A DNA stretch of 8,541 bases from an uncultured Oscillospiraceae bacterium (GCA_934569215.1 CAKTKF010000034.1:1-8541); one strand, 5' to 3'. Numbered from the stretch's first letter, positions 1 through 6,763 are shown. Program-made: numbers and translations. Notes: generated by a model not told the origin, from the sequence alone.

Positions 1-324
1 ATCTACTCCCAGATCAAAGCCCAGATCATCAGCGGCGAGCTTCAGGAGCATGAAGCCCTGCCCTCCATCCGGAATCTCGCCAAGGATTTACGCATCAGCG
101 TGATCACCACCAAGCGCGCCTACGACGAGCTGGAAAAAGAGGGATTTATCTACACCATCGCCGCCAAGGGCTGCTTCGTGGCTCCCAAAAATGTGGAGCT
201 GCTCCGGGAAGAAACCCTGAAAGCCATCGAAAACCACATTGACCAGATCGTCCGTCTTTCCCACTCTGTCGGCCTGAGCGAACAGGAAATTCTGGATATG
301 GTCAAATTCGCCATGGAGGATTGA
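1..324 (+). CDS. GntR-family (YtrA-type) transcriptional regulator, 5' partial
   Basis: Frame 1 is open from the first base of the window to a TGA, giving 107 C-terminal residues; the start lies upstream. The visible part has the GntR winged-helix layout. It opens with the end of helix 1 (IYSQIKAQIISGEL), followed by LPSIRNLAKDL, the recognition-helix region VITTKRAYDELEKEGFI, and the wing (AAKGCFV). A short helical tail of about 45 residues follows, with no sugar- or fatty-acid-binding domain. That short tail is typical of the YtrA subfamily (usually about 120-130 residues), so probably only 12-20 residues are missing. YtrA-type repressors usually control the ABC transporter genes that follow them, and here the ATPase gene starts 2 bases after the stop. 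Expected role: autorepressor of this operon, released by cell-wall-active compounds (inferred from the family). The promoter and operator are outside the window. Confidence 0.9.
   Translation: MYSQIKAQIISGELQEHEALPSIRNLAKDLRISVITTKRAYDELEKEGFIYTIAAKGCFVAPKNVELLREETLKAIENHIDQIVRLSHSVGLSEQEILDMVKFAMED
315..320 (+). promoter_or_regulatory. Shine-Dalgarno site that sets the ABC ATPase start
   Basis: GGAGGA lies inside the last codons of the GntR gene. Its core is 7 bases before the ATG at 327. The in-frame TTG at 321 touches the site and cannot be served by it, so ATG 327 is the better start. Confidence 0.75.
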
Positions 325-326
325 AT

Positions 327-1169
327 ATGAACGCATTGGAAATACGGGATCTAACCAAGCACTACGCCGGTTTTTCCCTGGATCATCTGAACCTGACCCT
401 GCCCTGGGGCTGCATTATGGGGCTTGTGGGGGAAAACGGCGCGGGAAAAAGCACCACCATTAAGCTCATTCTCAACACCATCTCCCGGGACGGCGGCACC
501 GTCACCATCTTAGGCCGGGACAACCGGGAAAACCTGTGCCCGTCCAAGGAAGAGATCGGCGTGGTGCTGGACGAGGTGGGCATCTCCGCCTGCCTTACCG
601 CCCGCCAGGTAGGCAAGATCATGGGGGGTATTTACCGCAACTGGGACGATGCGGTCTTTGCCGACTATCTGACCCGGCTGTCCGTCCCCGGGGACAAGAA
701 ATTCAAGGAGTTTTCCCGGGGCATGAAAATGAAGCTGGGCATTGCCGTCGCCCTGTCCCATCACCCAAGGCTTCTGATTCTGGACGAGGCCACCAGCGGT
801 CTTGACCCGGTCGTCCGGGACGAGGTCATGGACATTTTCAACGAATTCACCCGGGACGAAAACCACGCCATTCTGATCTCCTCCCACATCGTCAGCGACC
901 TGGAAAAAATCTGCGACTACATTGCCTTCCTCCACAAAGGCAAACTGATCCTGTGCGAGGAAAAAGACCGGCTGAAGGAGGAATACGGGGTTCTTCACTG
1001 CACTGCTCAGGACGCAGCGGCCATCCCCGATTCCGCCATTATCGGCAAAAAGGTGTCACCCCTCGGCTGTGAGCTTCTGGTGAAGCGGTCAGGCGTCCCC
1101 GGAAATCCCACGTTCAGCCCGGTGGATATTGAGCAGCTGTTCATTTTCATGGCAAAGGAGGAACACTGA
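327..1169 (+). CDS. ABC transporter ATP-binding protein (YtrB/BcrA-like)
   Basis: This 280-residue ATPase should power the membrane protein encoded next to it. Walker A is GENGAGKST (residues 35-43), the signature loop is FSRGMKMKL (129-137), Walker B is LLILDEA (149-155), the D-loop is SGLD (157-160) and the switch histidine is in ISSH (184-187). The signature is FSRGM instead of LSGGQ, and the usual Q-loop glutamine position reads VLDE (80-83). Both, with the RNWD motif near 104, fit the ABC-2 exporter branch found beside YtrA regulators. The last ~70 residues form the accessory domain usual in this branch. The gene starts 2 bases after the GntR stop and ends 1 base before the permease ATG, so the three are surely cotranscribed. 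The substrate is not deducible; related systems respond to bacitracin, lantibiotics or other envelope stress. Confidence 0.93.
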   Translation: MNALEIRDLTKHYAGFSLDHLNLTLPWGCIMGLVGENGAGKSTTIKLILNTISRDGGTVTILGRDNRENLCPSKEEIGVVLDEVGISACLTARQVGKIMGGIYRNWDDAVFADYLTRLSVPGDKKFKEFSRGMKMKLGIAVALSHHPRLLILDEATSGLDPVVRDEVMDIFNEFTRDENHAILISSHIVSDLEKICDYIAFLHKGKLILCEEKDRLKEEYGVLHCTAQDAAAIPDSAIIGKKVSPLGCELLVKRSGVPGNPTFSPVDIEQLFIFMAKEEH

Positions 1170-1170
1170 C

Positions 1171-1785
1171 ATGAAAGGCTTGCTTCGGAAGGATTTTTAC
1201 CTGCTTTGGAGTTACTGCCGGCTGATGCCCCTGTTTTTGTTGGGATTTATCATTTTCTCCGTCTTTTCTTCAGACGGGGATGCGCCATTCTTTATTTACT
1301 ATCCCTGCATTCTCAGCAGCGTCATGCCGGTGAATCTGCTGGCCTACGACGACGCGGAGCACTGGCTCACCTATTGCGACACGCTCCCGGTGACCCGGCG
1401 GCAATATGTCTCCGGAAAGTACATCATGAGTCTGATCTGCGCCGGTACCATTTTCCTGCTGTCCGCCGTTGCCGCCGTCATCCGTCTCTGCCGGAGCGGC
1501 GCATTCAATCCGGCCGACCTGACTGACCAACTGGCCGTGCTTGCCATGATCTCCCTGCTCTCCTCCGCGCTGACCATGCCGCCGCTGTTCAAATTTGGCG
1601 CACAGAAGGGGCGCATTGTCTTCATCGGCGTCGTGGGCGTTTTCTGTGGTCTCGCCGCCATTCTGGACACGCCGGACTTATCCGGTGTCTCCCTCCCCAT
1701 TTGGCTGCTGCCTGTTCTGGCGCTAATCATTTTCGCCGCCTCCTGGCTGCTCTCCGTCCGGTTTTATAAGAAACGGGAAATCTAA
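1171..1785 (+). CDS. ABC-2 type permease (ABC2_membrane_5-like)
   Basis: This 204-residue membrane protein starts MKGLLRKDFYLLW, the amphipathic N-terminus typical of the small ABC-2 permease family PF13346. Six hydrophobic segments are visible at about residues 18-32, 40-59, 86-106, 120-142, 148-165 and 174-196. The loop after segment 2 carries DDAEHW (60-65) and LPVTRRQYVSGKY (72-84), the family's hallmark acidic and LPVSR-type motifs. The ATG at 1171 is chosen because AAAGGAGG (1154-1161) lies 9 bases upstream and the ATPase stop ends 1 base before it; the longer frame from 1129 would overlap the ATPase gene. It forms the membrane half of the transporter, probably as a dimer with two ATPases. 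It ends just ahead of a strong terminator, so it is the last gene of the operon. The transported substrate is unknown. Confidence 0.88.
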   Translation: MKGLLRKDFYLLWSYCRLMPLFLLGFIIFSVFSSDGDAPFFIYYPCILSSVMPVNLLAYDDAEHWLTYCDTLPVTRRQYVSGKYIMSLICAGTIFLLSAVAAVIRLCRSGAFNPADLTDQLAVLAMISLLSSALTMPPLFKFGAQKGRIVFIGVVGVFCGLAAILDTPDLSGVSLPIWLLPVLALIIFAASWLLSVRFYKKREI

Positions 1786-1793
1786 ACTACGAA

Positions 1794-1833
1794 AAAACAC
1801 ATCGGCCGTCCAAACGGATGGCCGATGTGTTTT
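1794..1833. terminator. Two-way intrinsic terminator between converging operons
   Basis: Perfect 14-base arms (1794-1807 and 1820-1833) extend inward by 4 pairs, including one G-T, to an AAAC loop. An A-run on the left and a T-run on the right let the hairpin stop transcription from either side. It sits 8 bases past the permease stop and 7 bases past the galE stop. Confidence 0.93.
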
Positions 1834-1840
1834 CTGTTTC

Positions 1841-2857
1841 TTATTCCCCGTACCCCATGGGGTTCTTGGACTGCCAGTTCCAGGAGTCCCGGCACATGTC
1901 TTCCAGATTCTTTTCCGCCTTCCACCCCAGCACGCGCGCGCTCTTGGCGGGGTCTGCGTAGCAGGTGGGCAGGTCGCCGGGGCGGCGGCCGACGATCTGG
2001 TACGGAACCTTCACGCCGTTGGCCTTTTCAAAGGCGTGAACCATGTCCAGCACGCTGTAGCCGATTCCGGTTCCCAGATTGAACACCTCGCAGCCCAGGC
2101 TGGAAACGGCGTACTTCACCGCCGCCACATGTCCCTTGGCAAGGTCGACCACATGGATGTAGTCCCGGACGCCGGTACCGTCGGGGGTAGGATAGTCGTT
2201 GCCGTAGACGCTGAGCTTCTCCCGGCGGCCGATGGCCACCTGGGTGATGTAGGGCATCAGGTTGTTGGGAATGCCACGGGGATCTTCGCCGATCATGCCG
2301 CTTTCGTGAGCGCCGATGGGGTTAAAGTAGCGCAGAAGCACAACGCTCCACTCCTTGTCGGCATAGGCAATGCCAGAGAGGATCTGCTCGGTCATGTACT
2401 TCGTCCAGCCATAGGGGTTGGTGCAGTTGCCGGTGCGGCTGGTCTCCCGCAGGGGCATCTCGTTGTCGCCGGAATAGACGGTGGCAGAGGAGGAGAAAAT
2501 GATCCTCTTGCAGCCCACGTCGGCCATGACCTTGGTCAGCACCAGGGTGGTATTGAGGTTATTGTCGTAGTAGCGCCAGGGCTGAGCAACGGATTCCCCC
2601 ACGGCCTTCAGACCCGCAAAGTGGATGACGGCGGAAATCTCATTTTCCCCGAAGATTTTCCGGAGAAGCGCCTCGTCCCGGACGTCTCCCTCGTAGAATT
2701 TGACCTTTTTGCCGGTAATGGCCTCCACCCGTTCCAGGCTCTTGGGGTTGGCGTTGCACAAATTGTCGATGACCGTCACATCGTATCCGCTGTTGAGAAG
2801 CTCAACGCAGGTGTGGGAGCCGATGTATCCGGCGCCGCCGGTAACCAGAATGTTCAT
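1841..2857 (-). CDS. galE: UDP-glucose/UDP-N-acetylglucosamine 4-epimerase
   Basis: This 338-residue cytoplasmic enzyme, the exact length of E. coli GalE, interconverts UDP-glucose and UDP-galactose using bound NAD. The Rossmann motif is GGAGYIG (residues 7-13). The catalytic residues align by number with E. coli: Ser124 in FSSSAT, Tyr149 and Lys153 in YGWTK. RPGDLP (292-297) contacts UDP. The next key position, 299, is Cys where E. coli has Tyr; small residues there open the pocket to N-acetylated sugars (known from E. coli Y299C and human Cys307), so activity on UDP-GlcNAc/UDP-GalNAc is likely. The start at 2857 is chosen over an in-frame ATG 57 bases upstream because GGAGGA lies 7 bases before it and MNILVTGGAGYIG is the normal N-terminus. 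The gene follows nahK by 125 bases, in the same direction, with its own promoter. Confidence 0.96.
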   Translation of the reverse strand: MNILVTGGAGYIGSHTCVELLNSGYDVTVIDNLCNANPKSLERVEAITGKKVKFYEGDVRDEALLRKIFGENEISAVIHFAGLKAVGESVAQPWRYYDNNLNTTLVLTKVMADVGCKRIIFSSSATVYSGDNEMPLRETSRTGNCTNPYGWTKYMTEQILSGIAYADKEWSVVLLRYFNPIGAHESGMIGEDPRGIPNNLMPYITQVAIGRREKLSVYGNDYPTPDGTGVRDYIHVVDLAKGHVAAVKYAVSSLGCEVFNLGTGIGYSVLDMVHAFEKANGVKVPYQIVGRRPGDLPTCYADPAKSARVLGWKAEKNLEDMCRDSWNWQSKNPMGYGE

Positions 2858-2919
2858 TGTGGTATCCTCCTTTATATACTGCGCAAAATGCGCTTTATTG
2901 GCATCCGTTTTCAAGAAAC

Positions 2920-2947
2920 ATTATAGCGTCCCCGTCGGAAATTGCAA
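2920..2947 (-). promoter_or_regulatory. Predicted galE promoter
   Basis: On the minus strand there is a perfect TATAAT (2925-2920), 16 bases after a TTGCAA -35 box (2947-2942, 4 of 6 matches). Transcription would start near 2913, giving a leader of about 55 bases before galE. This suggests galE can be expressed apart from nahK. Confidence 0.7.
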
Positions 2948-2982
2948 TCCAAAAAAGTGGCTTTTTTTAACGCGGTTTCCCG

Positions 2983-4107
2983 TCATTTCGCATATTTTGC
3001 GACCACCGCTCCCATGGCGTCGAACTGCTCCTCCATGTCCTTCACCAGCTTCAGCTGGGTACGGGCGCGATCCAGGTTCTGCCGGGGGTGGCTGACATGG
3101 AAGTAATGGTCGCCGTCCAAATAATCCGTCAGGAAGCGAAGGCCGCATTCCAGCGTCATCAGCCGGGCGCCCCAGGGCAGATATTCCAGCTCCGCAGAGG
3201 TCAGGCTGCCCCGCGCCCCCTCCAGGAAGCCCCGGGTGAACACCTCATACAGCGAAATGTCAAAATTGACTTTCGTCAAGTCCTGCTCGTCCTCCATGCA
3301 GTGGTTCGCGCCGAAGCGGATGGAGTCGCCGAAGTCGTTGATGGCGAGACCCGGCATGGTGGTGTCCAGATCGATGATGCAGATGCCCTCATGGGTGTCC
3401 CGGTCGATCAGGATGTTGTTCAGCTTCGTGTCATTGTGGGTGACGCGAAGAGGAAGCTTTCCCTCCCGCAGCGCCCGCAGAGCAACGCCGCAGTCCGCTT
3501 TCCGCCGCAAAATAAATTGAATCTCCGGGGATACCCCCTCTGCCCGGTTCATCTTATCGGCTTCCAGCGCGGCAAGAAACTGCTCAAAGCGGCTTTCGGT
3601 GTCGTGGAAATGGGGAATGGTCTCATGGAGCGTCCGGGCAGGATAATCCCGGAGCATGTACTGGAACCGCCCGAACGCCCGTCCCGACGCCGCAAACAGC
3701 TCCGGCGTAGCCGACTGGTAGCAGTCGGCGTTTTCAATAAAGGGCATCAATCGCCACGCTCTGCCATCGGCATCGGTCACAAAGTCAGCGCCGTCTCCGG
3801 TTTTCACCAAGCTCAAGGTCTCCCGCATAGGGTCGCCGCCCTCGGCCAGGATTTCCCTGCGCAGATAGGACGTAATGCCCACAAAATTCTCCATCACTTC
3901 TTCGGGATGGGGAAACGCGGCCTGAGACAGTCGCTGCAAAATAAAGCGGACGGTGCAGCCCTCCGGGGTCTTGCACACCACGCAGAAGGTGTCATTGATA
4001 TGCCCCTTGCCATGGCGGGCAACCTCCGCGACCGTCCCCGGCAGCGCGTAGGCCGCCAGAATCTGTGAAATAACGGGATCCCCCTCGGGAGCAGAAATTG
4101 TATTCAT
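2983..4107 (-). CDS. nahK: N-acetylhexosamine 1-kinase (NahK-like, APH-fold)
   Basis: This 374-residue cytoplasmic kinase closely resembles, from memory, Bifidobacterium longum NahK (359 residues). NahK makes GlcNAc-1-phosphate and GalNAc-1-phosphate from the free sugars and ATP in the galacto-/lacto-N-biose pathway. Shared landmarks are GHIN (residues 35-38), IPHFHDT (164-170), the catalytic loop VTHNDTKLNNIL (222-233, with Asp226 as likely base), the metal site IDLDT (245-249), DFGDSIRFGA (258-267), TLECGLRFLTDYL (318-330) and a terminal TQLKLV helix (350-355). The start at 4107 has GGAGGA 8 bases upstream. It lies 27 bases after the lysR stop, so the two are probably one transcript, and galE follows. 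No lacto-N-biose phosphorylase or GalT gene is in the window. A kinase for another sugar is possible, but the long matched motifs make NahK the best call. Confidence 0.88.
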   Translation of the reverse strand: MNTISAPEGDPVISQILAAYALPGTVAEVARHGKGHINDTFCVVCKTPEGCTVRFILQRLSQAAFPHPEEVMENFVGITSYLRREILAEGGDPMRETLSLVKTGDGADFVTDADGRAWRLMPFIENADCYQSATPELFAASGRAFGRFQYMLRDYPARTLHETIPHFHDTESRFEQFLAALEADKMNRAEGVSPEIQFILRRKADCGVALRALREGKLPLRVTHNDTKLNNILIDRDTHEGICIIDLDTTMPGLAINDFGDSIRFGANHCMEDEQDLTKVNFDISLYEVFTRGFLEGARGSLTSAELEYLPWGARLMTLECGLRFLTDYLDGDHYFHVSHPRQNLDRARTQLKLVKDMEEQFDAMGAVVAKYAK

Positions 4108-4134
4108 TTTCGGTATCCTCCAATCAAAACGCGG

Positions 4135-5013
4135 TCATTTCCCGCTCTGTTCCTTCACCCAGGCCACCGCCGTTTGGGCGAAGGCCTCGACCACGGGCAG
4201 GGGCTTCCCCTCCGGGATGGCCAGGGCGATCGTCCGGCTTGCCCGGGGCTTCAGCGGGCGAACCGCCAGATTCTGTGTCCGCCCCTGGATAAGCAGCTGG
4301 GGAACGATGGAAATGCCCAGCCCCTGCTCCACCATGGCCAGAATGGCGTAGTCGTCCTTGGTGGTAAATTTGATGTTCGGGCGCACCCCCGCATTGTCCA
4401 GCGCCCGGTGGATATCGTGGGCTGAGCTTTGCAGCAGACTGATAAACGGATCCTCCCCCAGCTCCTGAATGGGGATTTCCTCCATCTGCGCCAGCCGGTG
4501 ATTTTTCGGCATGATCGCCACCAGCGGATCCTGAGTCAGGGGGATGGTGCGCATCCCCTCCGGGGCGGGCAGGGTCACGAAGCCCAGATCCACCTCCCCT
4601 TCCCGAAGCCACTGCTCCATGTCGTGGTAGTCGCCGTTGAACATTTTCAGCTCGGCCTTGGGGTGAGCGCTCTGGAACGTCCGGATCATCCCCGGCAGCC
4701 AGTGCACCGCCACGCTGGTAAAGGCTCCCAGCCGGACGGTTCCGGCGTCGGCGCTGCGGATGTCCCCGATCAGCTCCGTCAGCTCCCGATCCTTCTGTAA
4801 AATCTCCTGCATTTTGGGCAAAACCATCGCTCCCGCCTCCGTCAGCCGGATGCCGCTCCGGTTCCGGCGCAGAAGAACGAAGCCGTATTCTTCCTCCAGC
4901 GTGCTTAAAACATGGCTGATCCGGGACTGGGTCGAACCCATGGCTTCCGCCGCCCTGGTCAGGCTGCCCAGCTCCACCGTTCGCACGAATGCTTCATATT
5001 TTTTCAGGCTCAT
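4135..5013 (-). CDS. LysR-family transcriptional regulator
   Basis: This 292-residue regulator has an N-terminal winged helix-turn-helix (residues 3-62), with the conserved run LGSLTRAAEAMGSTQSRIS (15-33), LSTLEEEYGFVLLRR and LTEAGA. A linker helix follows to about residue 85, then a periplasmic-binding-like effector domain (MVRLGAFTSV-type opening near 90; VDLGFVTLP; GLGISIVPQLL near 235). The start at 5013 is preferred because GAAGGG lies upstream at usable spacing. The in-frame ATG at 5046 has no ribosome site and would sit only about 8 bases after the predicted transcription start. It is divergent from the symporter and upstream of nahK in the same direction, so both are natural targets. 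LysR regulators usually bind the divergent region and respond to a small-molecule coinducer; the effector here is unknown. Confidence 0.92.
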   Translation of the reverse strand: MSLKKYEAFVRTVELGSLTRAAEAMGSTQSRISHVLSTLEEEYGFVLLRRNRSGIRLTEAGAMVLPKMQEILQKDRELTELIGDIRSADAGTVRLGAFTSVAVHWLPGMIRTFQSAHPKAELKMFNGDYHDMEQWLREGEVDLGFVTLPAPEGMRTIPLTQDPLVAIMPKNHRLAQMEEIPIQELGEDPFISLLQSSAHDIHRALDNAGVRPNIKFTTKDDYAILAMVEQGLGISIVPQLLIQGRTQNLAVRPLKPRASRTIALAIPEGKPLPVVEAFAQTAVAWVKEQSGK

Positions 5014-5058
5014 GCCGGTTTTCCCTTCTTCATGCGGAATTTTCATTATATCTTGTGT

Positions 5059-5087
5059 ATAATAGCACCAATTCCTTTCTTTGGCAA
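5059..5087 (-). promoter_or_regulatory. Predicted lysR-nahK promoter
   Basis: Minus strand TTGCCA (5087-5082) and TATTAT (5064-5059) each match the consensus at 5 of 6 positions and are separated by exactly 17 bases. Transcription would start near 5053. It lies back to back with the symporter promoter. Confidence 0.78.
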
Positions 5088-5121
5088 CGTTTTTTTGTAC
5101 AACTCAGGAAGAAAGTTTTCG

Positions 5122-5150
5122 TTGCAAAATCCCGGAAACCTCTGTATAAT
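5122..5150 (+). promoter_or_regulatory. Predicted symporter promoter
   Basis: TTGCAA (5122-5127), a 17-base spacer and a perfect TATAAT (5145-5150) give a good sigma-A-type promoter. Transcription would start near 5157, leaving a leader of about 60 bases that contains a 9-base dyad. The -35 box is 34 bases from that of the divergent lysR promoter, and both are preceded by CG (CGTTGCCA versus CGTTGCAA). Confidence 0.8.
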
Positions 5151-5172
5151 AAATCCATCATTATTAAGCATA

Positions 5173-5197
5173 GATACATGATTTTATTTCATGTATC
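5173..5197. repeat. Perfect inverted repeat in symporter leader (operator or RNA hairpin)
   Basis: GATACATGA (5173-5181) and TCATGTATC (5189-5197) are exact reverse complements with a 7-base AT-only spacer. It lies downstream of the predicted start of transcription and 4 bases before the Shine-Dalgarno run. It has no T-run after it, so it is not a terminator. It could be a repressor site or a hairpin affecting translation. Confidence 0.75.
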
Positions 5198-5216
5198 GAA
5201 AGAGAGAGGGATTTTT

Positions 5217-6668
5217 GTGAACTATGTCGAGCTTTCCGTATTTATAGCCTATTTCATTTTCATGGTGGCCATCGGCCTGTACTTCTTCAGCAAATCCAAG
5301 GGCGCCGGTGAAAAGGACTACTTCCTCGGCGGCCGCAACATGGGTGCGTGGGTGTCCGCCCTGTCCGCCGGCGCCTCCGACATGAGCGCCTGGGTGCTCA
5401 TGGGGCTTCCCGCCTCCATCTACTTAAGCGGCATGGGGCAGACCTGGATCGCCATCGGTCTCGGCATCGGCTACGCCGTGAGCTGGATTGTCATGGCGCC
5501 CCGGCTGCGCCGGTTCTCCATCGCGGCCAACGACTCCATCACCATTCCCCAGTACCTGACCAACCGGTTCCTGAGCAAGAACAAATCCCTGCAAATCCTC
5601 AGCGCCGTCATTTTCCTGGTGGCCTACACCATCTATGCCGCCTCCTCCATCAAAGCCTGCGGCACCCTGTTCAACACCGTCATGGACATTGACCCCACCG
5701 TCGCCATGTACATCGCCGCCTTCATCATTGTGGCCTACACCTTCCTGGGGGGCTTCAGCGCGGTGTGCTGGACGGATTTCTTCCAGGGCATGATCATGCT
5801 GGCAGCGCTTCTGATCGCCCCCCTGTTCGCTCTGGCGCTGGCCAAAGCGGGGGACGGTGCCGTAACCGGCGCGACCCTGCCCGAGGGCTTCTTCAACTTC
5901 TTCACCACCCCCCAGGACATCCTCTCCGGCCTGGGCTGGGGACTTGGCTACTTCGGTATGCCCCACATCATCATCCGGTTCATGTCCCTGAAATCCGAGA
6001 AGGAGCTGCGCAAATCCAGCGTCATCGGCATTTCCTGGACGACCATCATCCTGATCATGTCCGCCCTGACCGCCGTTGCCGGCCGTCTGTACCTGGGCGA
6101 AATTGACGACCCCTCCACCGTGTTCATCACCATGGTTCGCAGAATTTTCCCCGCCCTGGTATCCGGTCTGCTGCTGTCCGCGATTTTGTCCGCCGCCATG
6201 TCCACGGCCGACTCCCAGCTTCTGGCGGCGTCCTCCGCCTTTGCCAGCGACGTCTATAAGCCCGTCATCCGCAAGAAGGCTTCCGACTCCGAAATGCTCT
6301 GGGCAGGGCGCATCGTGGTCATCGTCATCGCTGTCGTCGCGCTGATGATCGCCTCCGACCCCAACTCCGGCTCCATCATGGGTCTGGTGGAAAACGCCTG
6401 GGGCGTCTTCGGCGCGGCCTTCGGCCCCGTCATTCTGCTGAGCCTGTTCTGGAAGCGGCTCACCTTCGGCGGAACGGTGGCAGGCATTGCCGCCGGTGCC
6501 GCAGTGGATATCCTGTGGCTGGTGTTCCTGTCCTCCACCGACATCTACGAGATCGTCCCCGGCTTCGCCGCCGGTCTGCTGGCCGCCGTGGTGGTTTCCC
6601 TTCTCTCGAAAGGCCCCGGCAAGGATGTGGAAGACCTCTTCGACCGCGCCGTCGATCTGAAATCGTAA
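5217..6668 (+). CDS. Sodium:solute symporter, PutP-like (sodium/proline)
   Basis: This 483-residue inner-membrane protein of the SSS family imports a solute with sodium. It follows E. coli PutP closely: DYFLGGRNMG (residues 34-43), the signature LSAGASDMSAW (49-59) with the sodium-binding Asp55 and Ser57 at the same numbers as in PutP, FLGGFSAVCWTD (176-187), LGWGLGYFGMPHIIIRFM (239-256) and ILSAAMSTADSQLLAASSA (323-341), whose Ser329/Thr330 match PutP Ser340/Thr341. About 12-13 membrane segments are apparent. The GTG at 5217 is chosen because GAGAGAGGG (5202-5210) lies 6 bases upstream. The in-frame ATG at 5178 lies within a dyad, lacks a ribosome site and would add a polar extension. The gene is divergent from lysR and ends at its own terminator. 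Proline is the best guess for substrate; other SSS substrates cannot be ruled out, given the amino-sugar neighbours. Confidence 0.9.
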   Translation: MNYVELSVFIAYFIFMVAIGLYFFSKSKGAGEKDYFLGGRNMGAWVSALSAGASDMSAWVLMGLPASIYLSGMGQTWIAIGLGIGYAVSWIVMAPRLRRFSIAANDSITIPQYLTNRFLSKNKSLQILSAVIFLVAYTIYAASSIKACGTLFNTVMDIDPTVAMYIAAFIIVAYTFLGGFSAVCWTDFFQGMIMLAALLIAPLFALALAKAGDGAVTGATLPEGFFNFFTTPQDILSGLGWGLGYFGMPHIIIRFMSLKSEKELRKSSVIGISWTTIILIMSALTAVAGRLYLGEIDDPSTVFITMVRRIFPALVSGLLLSAILSAAMSTADSQLLAASSAFASDVYKPVIRKKASDSEMLWAGRIVVIVIAVVALMIASDPNSGSIMGLVENAWGVFGAAFGPVILLSLFWKRLTFGGTVAGIAAGAAVDILWLVFLSSTDIYEIVPGFAAGLLAAVVVSLLSKGPGKDVEDLFDRAVDLKS

Positions 6669-6679
6669 GCTCAATCATA

Positions 6680-6715
6680 AAAGCGGTGAGTTTCCCCGTG
6701 GAAGCTCACCGCTTT
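6680..6715 (+). terminator. Intrinsic terminator after the symporter gene
   Basis: The 11-base perfect arms (6680-6690 and 6705-6715) continue inward by about 5 more pairs (one G-T) to a 4-base CCGT loop. TTTCGTTT follows. It sits 11 bases after the symporter stop, so the next gene needs its own promoter, and one is seen. Confidence 0.87.
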
Positions 6716-6734
6716 CGTTTGTCCTCCAATCTTC

Positions 6735-6763
6735 TTGACACAAAATTCATTCCGGCTTACAAT
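6735..6763 (+). promoter_or_regulatory. Predicted promoter of the NamZ-like gene
   Basis: A perfect TTGACA (6735-6740) and TACAAT (6758-6763, 5 of 6) are separated by 17 bases, the best promoter in the window. Transcription would start near 6770. The leader holds a small CCCGG/CCGGG hairpin (6782-6798) just ahead of the ribosome site. Confidence 0.85.

Noticed and set aside
321..326. TTG start for the ABC ATPase
   Set aside because: It abuts the GGAGGA site with no spacing; the ATG at 327 has proper spacing.
2880..2893. TGCGC direct repeat / GCGC inverted repeat in the galE leader
   Set aside because: Very short and without a matching second site; no support for a regulatory role.
2036..2926. 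296-codon plus-strand frame opposite galE
   Set aside because: GalE on the other strand has every catalytic residue; this frame is Val/Gly/His-rich with no motif.
2951..2967. AAAAAAG-TGG-CTTTTTT hairpin after nahK as a terminator
   Set aside because: The 7-base stem is nearly all A-T with a 3-base loop, too weak to call; it may reduce but not clearly stop read-through into galE.
3088..4068. 326-codon plus-strand frame opposite nahK
   Set aside because: It is the mirror of a clearly recognised kinase gene, with low-complexity composition and no ribosome site.
5014..5046. Upstream ATG (5046) for the LysR gene adding 11 residues
   Set aside because: No ribosome site, it would be within about 8 bases of the predicted transcription start, and the extra residues are not part of the usual LysR N-terminus.
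5424..6674. Long open frame of 416 codons on the minus strand opposite the symporter gene
   Set aside because: The translation is rich in Gly, His, Asp and Gln with no family motif, as expected for the antisense frame of a GC-rich membrane-protein gene; no ribosome site is seen.
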